A program made the translations under genes and the position numbers. From the NCBI GenBank assembly GCA_021307315.1, contig JAJSPD010000027.1, positions 124,001 to 188,000 on the forward strand: a stretch of 64,000 nt of DNA, given 5' to 3'. Of the stretch, positions 11,644 to 22,994 are shown piece after piece; the first letter of the stretch is position 1; every line of letters begins with the position of its first letter. The DNA is from Bisporella sp. PMI_857. Taxonomy: Eukaryota > Ascomycota > Leotiomycetes > Helotiales > Helotiaceae. The notes beneath the pieces are model-generated. The model was given only the letters and a program-made list of their open reading frames with translations, did not search any database and had not been told where the DNA came from.

Positions 11644-12459
11644 ATATTATAGAATGCTTAGAGCTTGGTCTAGGCGATATATAATAGTCTGCACCTAGTC
11701 TATATATGCAGGTTAATAAAAAGTAATTCTTTTATATAATCATCGTATTTAGTAGAGTTTTGTATTTTTGGTTCTTTTTCAAACAGGGAGTTAGAGTGTG
11801 AGTTCATGGTTCGGTAAGTCGGTTATGATTTTATAGTTTGATATTCAAAATGCATTTATTTGTTTATTTACTCGAATACACTAACACAATCCTCAGCCCA
11901 ACTGGGCTCCAATTGAGCGGGCACGGGCCACGAAATGACCCGACCAATCCCGGCTTCAGCCTATCTCAGTTGGACCCTTTCTGATCAAGTTGCTGTTATT
12001 CATAAGGTTACAGTGACTTTTACTGGTGTTTACTTACATGGTCCCGATGGAGAATGCAACAATCGAGTCTTGAAAAGTGTGCTAGACATCACGACTTTTT
12101 CTTGCGGGTCAAATTTTGCGATGAAGACGGCTTGTGTGAAACGGCCAAACCTATTGGCCCGATTCGGCTTAGCCACTCTTAGCGTTAAGACCCTATTTTC
12201 ATCACTCTAGATAGTTGATTCTATTAGATCTACAATCAAATTCATATGCCCTATTCTACAACCTATTCTGTGATAAGATTACCTACAATCTATCCGTTTG
12301 TCAGCTTGCTAATCCAATACAACAGGGGCATCTCGAATAAGTCTATATTTGAGAGATCCATACTTCAGCCAGATGCGCTGCACGTATGGGTCAGTCTTTT
12401 TGGATACGGGGAATACTGTAACTTTCACCATTGGTATTGTTAAGAATAATGAGTAACTT
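11644..12459. other. Gene-free AT-rich region between laccase and RdRP pseudogene
   Basis: Contains the laccase 3' end and AT-rich sequence. A frame at 12246-12443 is open in the same register as the RdRP relic and could be its extremely decayed upstream part, but I see no motif that proves this. Confidence 0.4.
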
Positions 12460-14615
12460 GTAGATTTAGAAAAGGACGGGCGGGTCTTAGTGATAGGGTT
12501 GGGACAATCTCCCAAGAAACTTTGGAGGATATATGGAATAAGCTTCTACTTGGCAGGATGAAGCCAACAGTTTTTCAGATCCGGTATTAAGGCATGTCTT
12601 TCAGTTCCGGGCATAATTTGTTTTGTGTGGTGTTCGATACTTTTGCGGCTGATGCTATGCTGATTTTCTGCTGACATTTTCGTGCAGGTGCGAAAGGAGT
12701 GATTTTTTTTGACAATCGCTTTAAAGGCATGTCCGTGTTTATTCGACTATTAGTGACAAAGTTTCGGGGACCTACATTCAACGACGTTGAAATATGCACT
12801 ACTGCATACAAAGCCAATAAGTTCCGTTTGAATAAGTAGTTGATTAAACTTCTTGAAAACATAGATGTAGAATCTCGATTCTTTCTGGATCTACAAGTAA
12901 AAGAAATCAAACAGCTCTAATCGACAACATCCAGCACTAAAAATGCTTTAAAGTTTTTAAAATCTCAGTTTATTGGTGATAAGATCAATTTGCCAAGGTT
13001 TTTCGGAAAGATACAAAAGTTGCAACTGTCATTCTGAGACGATAATTTCTTAACGGATGTAGTCGAAGCAGCTGTCCTGATACAACTTCGGGCACTAAAA
13101 TATAAAGCACGAATCCTCGTCGAAAATAGCTTCACTTTTCTTGGAATTTTAGACGAGACTAGATTACTCGAAGAAAGTCAAATTTTTTGCATCGTTGATG
13201 TGAATGGACGAGCGAAAGTCATTATAGAGAAATATGGCCAGCGAGTAATAATAACTCGCTCTCCAGCATTTCGTCCTGGCGATGTTCAACTTGCTACCGC
13301 TGTTGCAGTCCCGGAAATCTCGCTTTTGATGCAGTTGTGCAACTGTATATGCTTCAGCCAAAAGGACTTTAGAGACTTGCCGAGTAAATTGAGTGGCGGG
13401 GATCTTGACGGCGACACTTTTCACATTATCTTCAACTCGAATGCTCGGACTCGAGAGCTATTTGAATCTGTTGATTACGCTAGACAAGCCTCTCGCGAGC
13501 TTAACCGGTCTGTGAAGAGACAAGACATGTCGGACGTTTTTGTCGACTTTATAGAAACGGATCAGCTTATCCGCATTTATAATGTACACAAAATGCATGC
13601 TGACCAATGTGATGAAACTGTCAATGACGAGCGCTGCATTAAGCTTGTCGAGATGGCTTTTATAACTGTAGATTTCTCCAAGATTGGCATTCTAGTGCGT
13701 TTCGGAGTTTACTCCACTCTTTCTTCAAGCTGATACTATTTCTAGGTAGACATAATAAAAATGCTTCGGCACAGTCGATTCCGTTCACATTTTATGGCAC
13801 TCGGCTTACATGTAGAAATTATGAAAGACAAGCTTATCTCATTTGACGAAGTTGGACTTTCGAACAGGAATATTAGCGACGATGATAATGATTCAACCGG
13901 GTACAGATATTATTACAGTGACAAGCTTTTAGGGAAATTATTTGACGCTATCGATGAGCAGGAGATTTTTCAACGCGTTCAACATAACGGCTTTTAGCAC
14001 GCTTTACATGGAATCGATCGTGGGTGGGATCGTAATAGGTTTCTGCTAAATGGTTTTTGGAGTTATATACGAGACCGCTGTCTAAGCGTTGAGTGGAGCA
14101 GCAATCTCGGCCTGGCAAAAGCATCAGAGACTAGAAAGTCTTCTTATTAGCTTTACTTCTGCCTTTTGCTTCTCTTTATAATACACTTTTATCACAAGGG
14201 CCTAAGATACGAAGGCTTCTTTTTTGACATAATGTTCGAATCTGGACTTTATTCTTATTTTCTACTTTCCGGAGTCGAAGTCTATATCGGCGATATACTT
14301 GGCAAGACCGGCGCCTTGATGATTCGCCAACGCGAATTATGCATATCCATAAAAGTGCGTTTTGCGGATATTCTTTCCATTACAGTTGAAGGTATCGGGA
14401 GCGGAGAGTACGACCACGAAGATAAGGAATCAAAGGTTAATCGAGTGGCGCCGGACCAAGCTTTGGAATTAAGTATAGCTTGTTTATGGGTTGCGTTAAA
14501 TGAAGAAGCAAATATTTGGAAGTCTGGGAAGAACGAGATTTTAAAACTGAGGAGTTTTGGATACGTGGCTGCAGCGGTGTGTTTAATGGAGGTGAAGCAC
14601 GTCTCTGGATGCTAA
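12460..14615 (+). pseudogene. RNA-dependent RNA polymerase (QDE-1/Rdp1-type) pseudogene, 5'-truncated
   Basis: One reading register carries recognisable pieces of a eukaryotic RNA-silencing RdRP in the correct order. First comes VGTISQETLEDIW at about 12498, then PTVFQIR, then GAKGV at about 12687. Next are KYKARILVENSFTFLGILDE and RVIITRSPAFRPGDVQLA, and then the catalytic loop LSGGDLDGDTFHIIF at about 13390. After that follow METDQL-like ETDQLIRIY, VDFSKIGI, and a C-terminal GDILGKTGA block near 14300. In-frame stops occur at 12588, about 12670, 12837, about 12918 and about 13035. From 13040 onward the frame is largely open and even keeps an intron (13694-13745). The N-terminal half is missing. 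Cellular RdRPs make double-stranded RNA for Dicer. This copy cannot make a full enzyme. It is not viral: the DLDGD double-psi-barrel form is cellular. Confidence 0.87.
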
Positions 14616-16510
14616 GTAGGTGTTAATTTTCTTATGGGTAAGTGTTTGGATGAGGCCTTTACGCCGGTGTCCGTTGAAGACTACTGGATTGAATGTTGAA
14701 TCAAATGTGACTAGATATTGGTATACACGAGAACGCAGACCCGGATCATAGATACATGCTCGAACGAGGCTAAAAGCTTGGAGATCTTTAAGTCAACGGA
14801 TTCTTCTATTTTAGCCAATGATCAACATTTCACAGCAAGCACGAAGAGGAAATTTGCTGCCTCCGATACAAACTCTGGCATTGATCTTCGGTCCCCAAAG
14901 CAGTTCTATCGTGCTACAGCTGAGGGCTGTTGAGTCTTGAACTTCCTAACTAGGGAGACGTAGATACTACCGTTTTCCATAAAGATATACCGCAGGCACA
15001 GCCGATCAAAAAAGGAAAATAACAAGCTGTAAAACCCGCTGTAAGTGGGTTTTAGAACAAATACCCCTACGGCCAGAAAACTTCCTAACCAAAAGTTTTC
15101 AATCATGACCAAAACCCTTCCCGACCTATAAACCGACTGTATGCAATTGGTACACGGTTTTTCATTTACCCGGCGTGTTACCCAAATCCTTCTACGCTTT
15201 CTTGTTTCACATATGGCTTTGTTTAACCATATAACTTTTCTTTGGTCTTTTATTTTGCCGTCTTGTTCAAAAGCCGCATGGGTAGATATCCCTACTGCCG
15301 ATGCTCGAGCGCGAAGCCTCATCTCTTTTTAGCTTGCTTGCATAATATACAGGGGCGTAAGGATGCAATACAACGTCAGTAGCCTGCGGGTCTTAGTTCC
15401 CATCAAATAGTTCTCGCAGAAGCTTCAATGCCTAGTTAAACGCAGACTTGTTCAAAAGTAAAGCGGCGCGTTGACCAGGTTTTTAAAACCTGGCAAATAT
15501 AACGTTGGATTTTTCTAACAGACATTAAGTAAAACCTCATGCTCTTTTTTTTTTGCGTAATCGACGACTTGATTCCTCGCGGAGAATACAGCGTACTGTA
15601 CGACTAGGAATAGGGGTGTCGGAAGCGATTTCTCGTTGCGATTTCCCTTCCACTTGAAACTACATATTATTTGCTGGACAGGGTTAGACCATTCACCATT
15701 GTTTTTCTATGAAAGAGAGCTGAATACTTTCGCACGGGCCTAAACAAATCAATGCGGATCTGTTATTGACAACCTTAGAATGCGATATGTCCATTGGCTA
15801 TGTTAGAATCTTTTGCGCGATTTCAACGTGTGGGACCATGGTGCACAGACTTGCCGCATGATGTGTTCCGGCCTGTACAAAAAGTACGACCGAATGCGAG
15901 GGTGTCGTATAATCGTACTCGAATCGTACTCGCGTACGACCTCGGGTAATTAGAGGCATGTTTCGTAAAGATATCATTCAGCTTTTTTCTATTAGTAGCA
16001 GGTTCGGACCGGCTTAACGGAATTTTTATTACCTTAATACTCGTAGTAATACACCCGCCAAGCCTTCTACAGACTTCTTCAACCACAAGGGGAATCCATG
16101 AAGTCACTAAGATCTGACAACTGCTACTAATTGAGTAAAGTTGAGATGCCGAGATTTAGAATATAATACCCTAATAACGAAGTATACCTACATACATATT
16201 CGCCAGGGGATACTTCACAACTCTACTGTGACCTTCGGATAAATAATTACACCCGTGAGGGGTGATTATTATCCTACAGTATTCTCCACATGAGGTATAG
16301 TACAGGTATGTTTCTAGGATTTATTAGAACCTTGCGTCATGATTCTCGGCCGACATCCGTACATATATAGGCACTAGTAGCCGCTTTTCTATATTATTAA
16401 AGATTTTTTTTTTTGTTTATGGAAGGCACACACCTCTACCTAGCCCTGCCTATGTTGTTCATGTCAGTGTAGGCTAATTCATACTGATTTGGTGCTCTCT
16501 CTCTTCAACA
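14616..16510. other. Gene-free decayed region with dispersed repeat copy
   Basis: AT-rich sequence with no supported gene. It holds a short perfect palindrome (CCAGGTTTTTAAAACCTGG at about 15477) and clustered CGTACGAC/CGTACTCG words at about 15888-15945. One copy of a roughly 110-bp dispersed repeat lies at 15774-15885. The last few hundred bases are the promoter of the xylosidase. Confidence 0.45.
15774..15885 (+). repeat. Dispersed repeat A, copy 1
   Basis: Starts with the words TTAGAATGCGATATGTCCAT and continues through GTTAGAATC, GATTTCAAC, TGTGGGACCAT and GTGCACAGACTTGC to a CCTGTACA end. The same words in the same order recur at 24732-24840 on the same strand. It is probably a relic of one transposable element, but no terminal repeats or coding sequence are seen at either copy. 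Confidence 0.75.
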
Positions 16511-18990
16511 ATGGCAGTCGCGCTTATCCCCACTCTTGCGACAAACTTCACCAGCCTGATCTCGGTATTCAGGGCCGCTGGCCAGATTCGACCTCTTCCT
16601 GACTGTACTAGCGAACCATTGAGTAGCGTCAGAATTTGTGACGTATCTGCACGTATGCTTCCTCCTCTGTGGATGCCGTAGATCAAAACTTATAGCAAGA
16701 AATAGCGGCTCTTGAACGGTCTACTTCTCTCGTTCATCTATTTACAGTCGAGGAAAAATTCAACGCATTGAAATTGTATATTCCAGGGATTGAGCGGCTG
16801 GGAGTGCCACCATACACAGTACCACAGCTGCACTCTCCCATTAATAAATTTTGATCATTGATAACTGCTACAGCTCTGGAATGAGGCCCTTCACGGTCTT
16901 GGAACAAGCCCCGGACTTAACTTCTCGACTGACGGAGATTTTAGTGCTGCAACTTCGTTTCCACAGCCTATTGTCCTAGGAGCTGCATTCGATGACCAAT
17001 TGGTGTACAGGGTAGCAACAGCGATTAGTATCGAAGGTCGCGCATTTAACAATGCTGGTCGAGCTGGCGTAGATTACTGGGCCCCGAACGTCAATCCATT
17101 TCGTGATCCGCGATGGGGTAGAGGAAAAGGTGAGATATAAGCCACACTTCCCCTTATTTCCTTACTCTCTAGCGATATCTAACATATCATGATTAAGAAA
17201 CTCCAGGGGAGGATCCTCTTCGTGTTTCTGGCTATACCAAAGCTTTCGTTGCAGGTCTCGAAGGCCCTCATAACTCTACAATTAAGCGTGGGGTGGCCAC
17301 CTGCAAGCACTATGCCGCTTACGACTTGGAGAACTATCAAAACGTGACCCGTTTTACATTCAACGCACTCGCCAGTACCCAGGATCTTGCAGAATACTAC
17401 ACTGCTCCTTTTAAGACTTGTACACGGGATGCAAATGCCGGGTCAATCATGTGTTCATACAACTCCGTGAATGGTATACCATCCTGCTTGGATCGATGGC
17501 TCCTCGAGACACTTCTACGTAAACATTGGGGCTGGGAGGCGGGTGATCATTACATAACTACGGATTGCTTTGGCCTTGATGCGGCTTACCTATCGCATAA
17601 CTTCACAGCTACTCCGGAAGAGACCGCAGCAATCGCTTTAAAAGCAGGGACTGATAGTGATTGCGGTATTTTCTTCCCAACATATCTGCCCAGGTCACTT
17701 TCCAGAGGCCTTATTTCAGAAGCAGACCTCGACCGCGCCTTAATCCGTGTATTTTCTGCACTTATAAGGCTTGGCTATTACGACCCGCCCGAGTCCCAGC
17801 CCTATCGTGCCATTTCTCACCAAGCTGTAAACACTCCAGCTACGCAAGAGCTTGCTCGTAAAGCGGCTACCTCTGGAATGATTTTGCTGAAGAATATACA
17901 CAACACCCTGCCGCTGTCGATTCCAAATGAGAGGGGACAGCTCTCTATTGCATTAGTGGGTGATTGGGCAAATGCCTCGACGGAAATGCTAGGAGGATAT
18001 TCGGGCCAAGCACCTTTCTTACATTCCCCGCTATATGGATTGCAGCAGATCCCATGTGTCACTGTGAATTTAGTTGTTGGGATCAATGATTCGGCACCGG
18101 CGCTTAAGGCAGCAATGCGTAGTGATATTGTTCTATATATTGGGGGCATTGACGAACATCTCGAGTCAGAGGGCCTGGACCGCACCACCATCACATGGAA
18201 TTCGACACAAAAAGCATTAATTGCTTCACTCGCAGAACTCGGAAAGCCAATGATAATTGCACAGTCGGGTGGTGGCCAGCTCGATGATACTGAGTTTCTA
18301 GCCAACCCAAACATATCCTCAATACTCTGGATCGGCTATCCTGGCCAGGATGGTGGTGTAGCTATCGCAGACGTGCTATTTGGACACGTTGCTCCTGCCG
18401 GCCGGCTTCCCGTTACCCAATACCCTGCAGACTACGTCGAATTGCCAGCGACGGATATGAGCCTGCGTCCGGACGGAGCATCAAATCCTGGCCGTACCTA
18501 CAAGTGGTATGATAATGCAGTTTTACCATTTGGGTTTGGACTTCACTATACCGCATTCAGCGTAGAGGCGTCCCTAGAGAGTTGCACAACTACAGACCTG
18601 CCGCAAATCATCAATCGTTGCCATGGCGCGAAGCACCTCGACCTCTGTGAATTTGGGCATATAAATGTCGAGGTACACAATACTGGGGATATTAAGTCGG
18701 ATTACTCTGTCCTGGCCTTTGCAAGTGGTATCTACGGGCCATCTCCATTCCCGATCAAGGAGTTGGTCGCATACACGAGGCTACATGATGTTGTACCTAG
18801 AGAGACGCAAACAGCTCGACTACCCATCACGCTTGGTAACTTAGCTCGATGGGATGAACAAGGTCGCAATATTCTTTACCCCGGCTCGTACCGTATCGCT
18901 ATCGATACCACTCCCGAGTTAGCAGAGGTGACTTTTACTCTTGTTGGTGAGCCGCAAGTGCTTGAGGCATTCCCTGAGAGATCTGCTTAG
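16511..18990 (+). CDS. GH3 exo-1,4-beta-xylosidase, 769 aa
   Basis: Four exons (16511-16652, 16700-16818, 16874-17129, 17198-18990) join in frame across introns of 47, 55 and 68 nt to give 769 residues, the usual size of fungal GH3 xylosidases. The N-terminal (beta/alpha)8-like domain shows PPYT|LWNEALHG across the exon 2/3 junction, DYWAPNVNPFRDPRWGRG and TCKHYAAYDLENY. The catalytic nucleophile is the Asp of HYITTDCFGLDAAY, about residue 295; xylosidases keep TDC here where glucosidases have SDW. The second domain has GMILLKN and ILWIGYPGQDGG. The last part is a fibronectin type III-like domain with PFGFGLHYT before it. It releases xylose from the non-reducing ends of xylo-oligosaccharides. 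The N-terminus is weakly hydrophobic; family members are secreted. The first intron's acceptor was chosen to join ICDVSA to QIAALERS. Confidence 0.92.
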
Positions 18991-20020
18991 ATGGAGAAGG
19001 AGAGGAACGCTAGCTGACCTCCCAGTTATATGTTGGAGTGCTTTAGCTTCTGACACGTGATCGACTGGAATCAAATAAGAATGGGTCTACTATTCCCTTG
19101 TCCCTTATTGTAATTGTTGGCGTTTTTGTCACGTAATCTGACTCAAGTCTAAAGAGTTGAAGTATTTAATTCCTTGCCCTTCTTTCTAAGAGCTGTCCTT
19201 TACTCATGTAAGCTATCAATCACTCAAATAGCCATGTCTGCCATTTAGGCTGCCTTTGGTGCTATGCTTTACTGCCTGTAGATGTAATTTTAGGCTCTCT
19301 ATGTCGGACATCGCCGTACCTATTAACACCTTCCCCTGAGGATTATCCTTCACTTGATAAGCGACTAGTGTTTTCATACGGCTCGTGTTTTGGTTTTACG
19401 CGCAAAATTGAAAAAGCCTCGTAGCTGGTTGTCGTACCTTACGACGCTGCCAACCTAAACGTGCCAGAATGAGGATGCATGTCCACCTGGGCAATGATAA
19501 CGGCGGTAGGCCGTGCGCATAATGGCGCTTGAAACATGCAGAATGCCGTAGTCAATTAGGAGACGAAACAGGAAGCCGAAACCACTCTCTCGCCCCAAAT
19601 ACTCGCAATAGTTGGGCCCCACAAAACCTGGCTTGCACAACCGTTCTTCCATACAAATTTCCCCTTGGCCACTGGTTACAGGGGGCGGAGTATTTGATGG
19701 TCAGCGATGGTGGTGCTGACCGTTTTGGCGGGGTAATGGAACCCCTCCTGGACCGTGCACATTGTGCACATTGTATTGTGAAGCACTCGACACAACACCG
19801 AGAATTTATTACCATTCGGAATTGGATAAAGGCGCATTATTTTGTTCGTACCGAATAAAACTGCATAATAATACAACGGTATTATTGCTTATATTTATAA
19901 TCCGAAACTTGACCAAGCCAGCCCTTCGAGTAACCGACAGCCTCCTACTCTTAGGTTTGCAGTTGATAACGAAACTTTCTATGAGTGTGACAAGGAATAC
20001 GAAGCAAGGCTTATTATTTA
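18991..20020. other. Gene-free region downstream of xylosidase
   Basis: Xylosidase 3' region followed by AT-rich DNA. Overlapping short open frames on both strands at 19455-20043 show no recognisable family or splice structure. Nothing else was identified. Confidence 0.45.
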
Positions 20021-20637
20021 GGGTTCCAGTTGGGCCAGGCTAGAAAAAATCTTGGGCCAGGCTAGCTAATTCCTTGGCAAATCGCCGAGAAACGCTCAAG
20101 CCTCGCTTAACTTTTTGTGCAACTATTTAAAGTTTAAGTGAACTTGAGCGAAAAACCAAATGTAGTTAGAATTGTGCTTAGCATATGCTTAATATAGGCT
20201 TAGCGTGTAAAAGACTACATATTGTAAGCATATGCAAATGTAGGAAGTAGGGGTTTTACGGATCCACATACGACCCACCAGGTCACGTGGTCCGCACAAC
20301 CCCATTTTGTAGAATCTAGAGTAGAACCTAATACAACAAGAATTACCATATCCACCAAGAGCAAGAGCACGGCCTGTAAGCTGTGCCTTTTGCCCCGTGG
20401 AAGGTAAGAACACAGCGAAACCATCAGCAAAGCATATTTTAGCATTTATTTTTACTGCAGAAAACTTATTATAATAAGCAGAACTGTTGGCATATTTTCT
20501 GCATATATAGTTAACTCGGTGTTATACCAAAAAAAAAAAAAAATAGCTTAAAGTATTGCTGTTGTTATTTCGAATAAAAAATAGACTTTAAACATTTGGT
20601 GGGTCAAGATTTTTCTAGCCTGGCTCAACTGGAACCC
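20021..20637. mobile_element. MITE-like element bounded by inverted repeats
   Basis: The left end begins GGGTTCCAGTTGGGCCAGGC and continues TAGAAAAAATCTTG. The right end, read on the other strand, begins GGGTTCCAGTTGAGCCAGGC and continues TAGAAAAATCTTGA. These are inverted repeats of about 33 bases with one substitution and one A-run length difference. The 617-bp unit carries no transposase frame and is AT-rich inside, as expected of a non-autonomous cut-and-paste element. The motif GGGCCAGGCTAG is repeated once more just inside the left end. No clear target-site duplication is visible (left flank ATTATTTA, right flank GTTCCACG), so the superfamily is unassigned. Confidence 0.78.
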
Positions 20638-20990
20638 GTTCCACGACCGCGGCAGCAGACTGGCTGTACTGTTGCTTCGTCTTTCCTTTCCCAGCGACTA
20701 GACTTTTCATGTATAACCTCACTTAAATTTTCTATAGCCGTTTGAAACGAGCACTAGCTATGCTTTGCATAACATTCCGAACACGACTTCTTGCATCTAG
20801 AATACCTTTCCTGATGGCACAACTTATTTCTGAAACCATCCAGTAATTACTGTGACTGCCGTTTTCGGACATTCCTTCCACAACCTAGATAGTACTATTA
20901 GGTCACCGAAAGCGTGCCCAACACAACAAGTTGAAATGCATTTAATTAGCTACAGATCTTCTCCAAATATATATATAAAATAAATAAATA
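20638..20990. other. Gene-free spacer
   Basis: AT-rich sequence between the MITE-like element and the alcohol dehydrogenase relic. No feature is seen. Confidence 0.4.
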
Positions 20991-21240
20991 TCCCACTCGC
21001 TGGTAGCTTGGCATACGGTAGGTTGTAGTGCCCCATCCGGAGCGTAGTACATTCAGGTCGGAGTCGCAAATGCCACAATGGGTGATCTAGATGCCCACGT
21101 CGTCCTTTGTCCGCATCTTGAGCTCAAAATCTCCCCATTATATTTTACCCTCTATGGATTCTAGCCCGTAGCCCAACCAGCCCTCAAACTTACAGCTCTC
21201 CATCAAGTCAAATGTTGCAATAGGAAAGGCATTATCCTAG
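20991..21240 (-). pseudogene. Zinc alcohol dehydrogenase (cinnamyl-ADH type) fragment
   Basis: Read on the minus strand, one frame runs about 75 codons. It gives AFPIATFDLMESCKFEGWLG, then a segment with DFELKMRTKDDVGI, then ITHCGICDSDLNVLRSGWG. This matches the N-terminus of NADP-dependent cinnamyl-type alcohol dehydrogenases, where the catalytic-zinc motif is normally HCGICGSDLH. Two in-frame stops (TAA after the first third, TAG before ITHCG) interrupt it. The Gly and His of the zinc motif are changed to Asp and Asn. The rest of the gene is absent downstream. It is therefore a dead remnant. The assignment rests on remembered family motifs, but the in-order match is good. Confidence 0.75.
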
Positions 21241-21993
21241 TAGGAATTTTTGGGCGTAGGGCGAGGAGAAATATATTTTTGATATACATATTGGGTAGCT
21301 CATGTCAGTGGGAGCAGAGATTGCATTATAGGAGGAAATAGCGGGCTTATAGTAACAAATCTAACCTTCCAGTTGCACCAGCTTGGCTCAATGCAACCAC
21401 CTGCACTAGATAAGTAGCCTGTAGCTATGACAATTTATAGACTTTCTGGCGTTGAGCTTATACCTGGCTTAACCTTTTTGAGTGATACTAAAGGCAGGAC
21501 TTGGATTAGCATACCTCCTCTACTTAACAGAAGTTCCTTGGATACACTTTTTTCCTACTTCGTACATAAGCAGTGAACAAAGGCACGTGCCAATATTTAC
21601 GGGTATTGGTGGGATATGCCACGGCGTCTCTCACATGTGATAGCCATACGAGATTGATGTTTGGTCAATTAATGGCCTCTTTTGGCTTGTCCCCATTCCG
21701 ATCACTTAAATCTGTCGGGTTGAGGTATTCAGTGCTTCAACGATTAGAGAAAAGGAAAGTACGAGGCCCTCGTGTACGACGCATGAGGCTCAAGGCATCC
21801 TCCACACCGAATTCATTGAAAGATATCCATACAATACATCAAATCAGCATCAGATGGGCAAGGACCTCCTTAAAAGCCATTCGATACTAAAAGACCACTT
21901 CTATTAGATCATTATACACAAGAATAATTTCAATAGAATCGCTAGATTTTCGTATCAAAAAGGTCGCCAAGTATATGCACACTAAAGTTGGAT
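21241..21993. other. Gene-free spacer
   Basis: No coding frame with family resemblance. An open frame at 21573-21890 (+) has no recognisable motif and no good start context. Confidence 0.4.
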
Positions 21994-22395
21994 TTATGCA
22001 TCTGAACGCCTTTTATACTCTGCATCCGTCACCGCATCATGCCATTCCGTGGCTCCCAGCCCAACAACAGAGTGTGTCATAACACTCCAATCATCTGCTC
22101 CATGCCAATGAGTCGTTCCAGCTGGGGCCCAAATGACGTCGCCAGCAACAATACGACGAGCCTTCTCCCCTTTATCGCAAATCCAACCTGTTCCATGAAG
22201 TACACGGATTACCTGACCTCCTTCGTGTGTATGCCAATGAGTTCTTGCACATGGAGTGAATGTGACATTCGCTAATGCTGCCTGTTGATCTGTATAGACC
22301 ATCTCAAGATACACACCACCAGTAAAAGTACCAGTAGGCTGCAGGACTTTAAGACTTGTGTTTGCTGAACTCGAAATAATAACAGATTGAGGCAT
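21994..22395 (-). CDS. Small single-domain cupin, metal-site type (133 aa)
   Basis: A single uninterrupted frame of 133 residues starts in a good context (CACCATGCC). The cupin core is clear: motif 1 RTHWHTHEGGQVIRVLHGTG and motif 2 GDVIWAPAGTTHWHGA. Candidate metal ligands are His55, His57, Gln61 and His96. Their spacing (2, 4, 35) equals that which I recall for the Mn-dependent cupin hydroxynitrile lyase of Granulicella tundricola. Other relatives are annotated simply as cupin 2 proteins associated with carboxymuconolactone decarboxylases. So the chemistry could be carbon-carbon lyase, isomerase or dioxygenase-like, and is not proven. It is probably cytosolic because no signal peptide is visible. 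It is read divergently from the dienelactone-hydrolase-like gene with 599 bases between starts. Confidence 0.85.
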   Translation of the reverse strand: MPQSVIISSSANTSLKVLQPTGTFTGGVYLEMVYTDQQAALANVTFTPCARTHWHTHEGGQVIRVLHGTGWICDKGEKARRIVAGDVIWAPAGTTHWHGADDWSVMTHSVVGLGATEWHDAVTDAEYKRRSDA

Positions 22396-22994
22396 GGTGA
22401 AAAGCGTTTTTTGGGATTTAAGAATGGTACGTATCGTTAATCAGGGTCGTCTTTTGATACTATGAGATGTGAATCGTTTTTAAAATATTGTGAGGCTAAA
22501 GCGAAAATAGATAGAGAGTCAAGGCTCCTTAACTATAAAGGTCAAACTTTACTAGTCGCACACCAACAAAGTCTGTCTTGCTAAAGAAGAGATTAGCCAG
22601 TGAAAGAGAATTGAAACCACTGGTGAACAAAGCGTAGTTCAAAATTTGTTCAAACCCCGTTCTAAAATATGGGGCTTTGAGTCGACAGACCTGCAGCAGG
22701 GCAAGGTTTCTTGATTTTACCTATTTACCATTTGGTGTTAACGCCTTACGTGTCAGCGAGTTGAAGCATGCCAAGATGAATGGCGTTGGTGCCGTGACAT
22801 GATCAAGGCAATCGGACCGGAGTTACTCGGCTTCTCAGATATCCAAACCAGGGAGTTTAAATATGAATTATCCACTTCGGGGAATCAAAAGTATATATAA
22901 CTAGGTATTTTGTGGAAGTTCTAATTGTATTGACAAATTATCAAAACAATTCAATTTTGAAAAATATCGATCTCACCACCTTTCGCCTTTCAAA
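22396..22994. promoter_or_regulatory. Shared divergent promoter region of cupin and DLH-like hydrolase
   Basis: This 599-base stretch lies between the two divergent starts and contains no gene. A TATA-like word (AGTATATATAACT) starts near 22890, about 105 bases before the hydrolase ATG. A bidirectional promoter would allow joint regulation, which is inference. Confidence 0.45.

Noticed and set aside
12460..14615. RdRP relic considered as an endogenised RNA virus polymerase
   Set aside because: The DLDGD loop and surrounding blocks are of the cellular QDE-1 type and an intron is present, unlike viral palm-domain GDD polymerases.
14906..15322. 138-codon minus-strand frame
   Set aside because: No family motif, no splice signals and AT-biased composition. 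It looks like a chance open frame.
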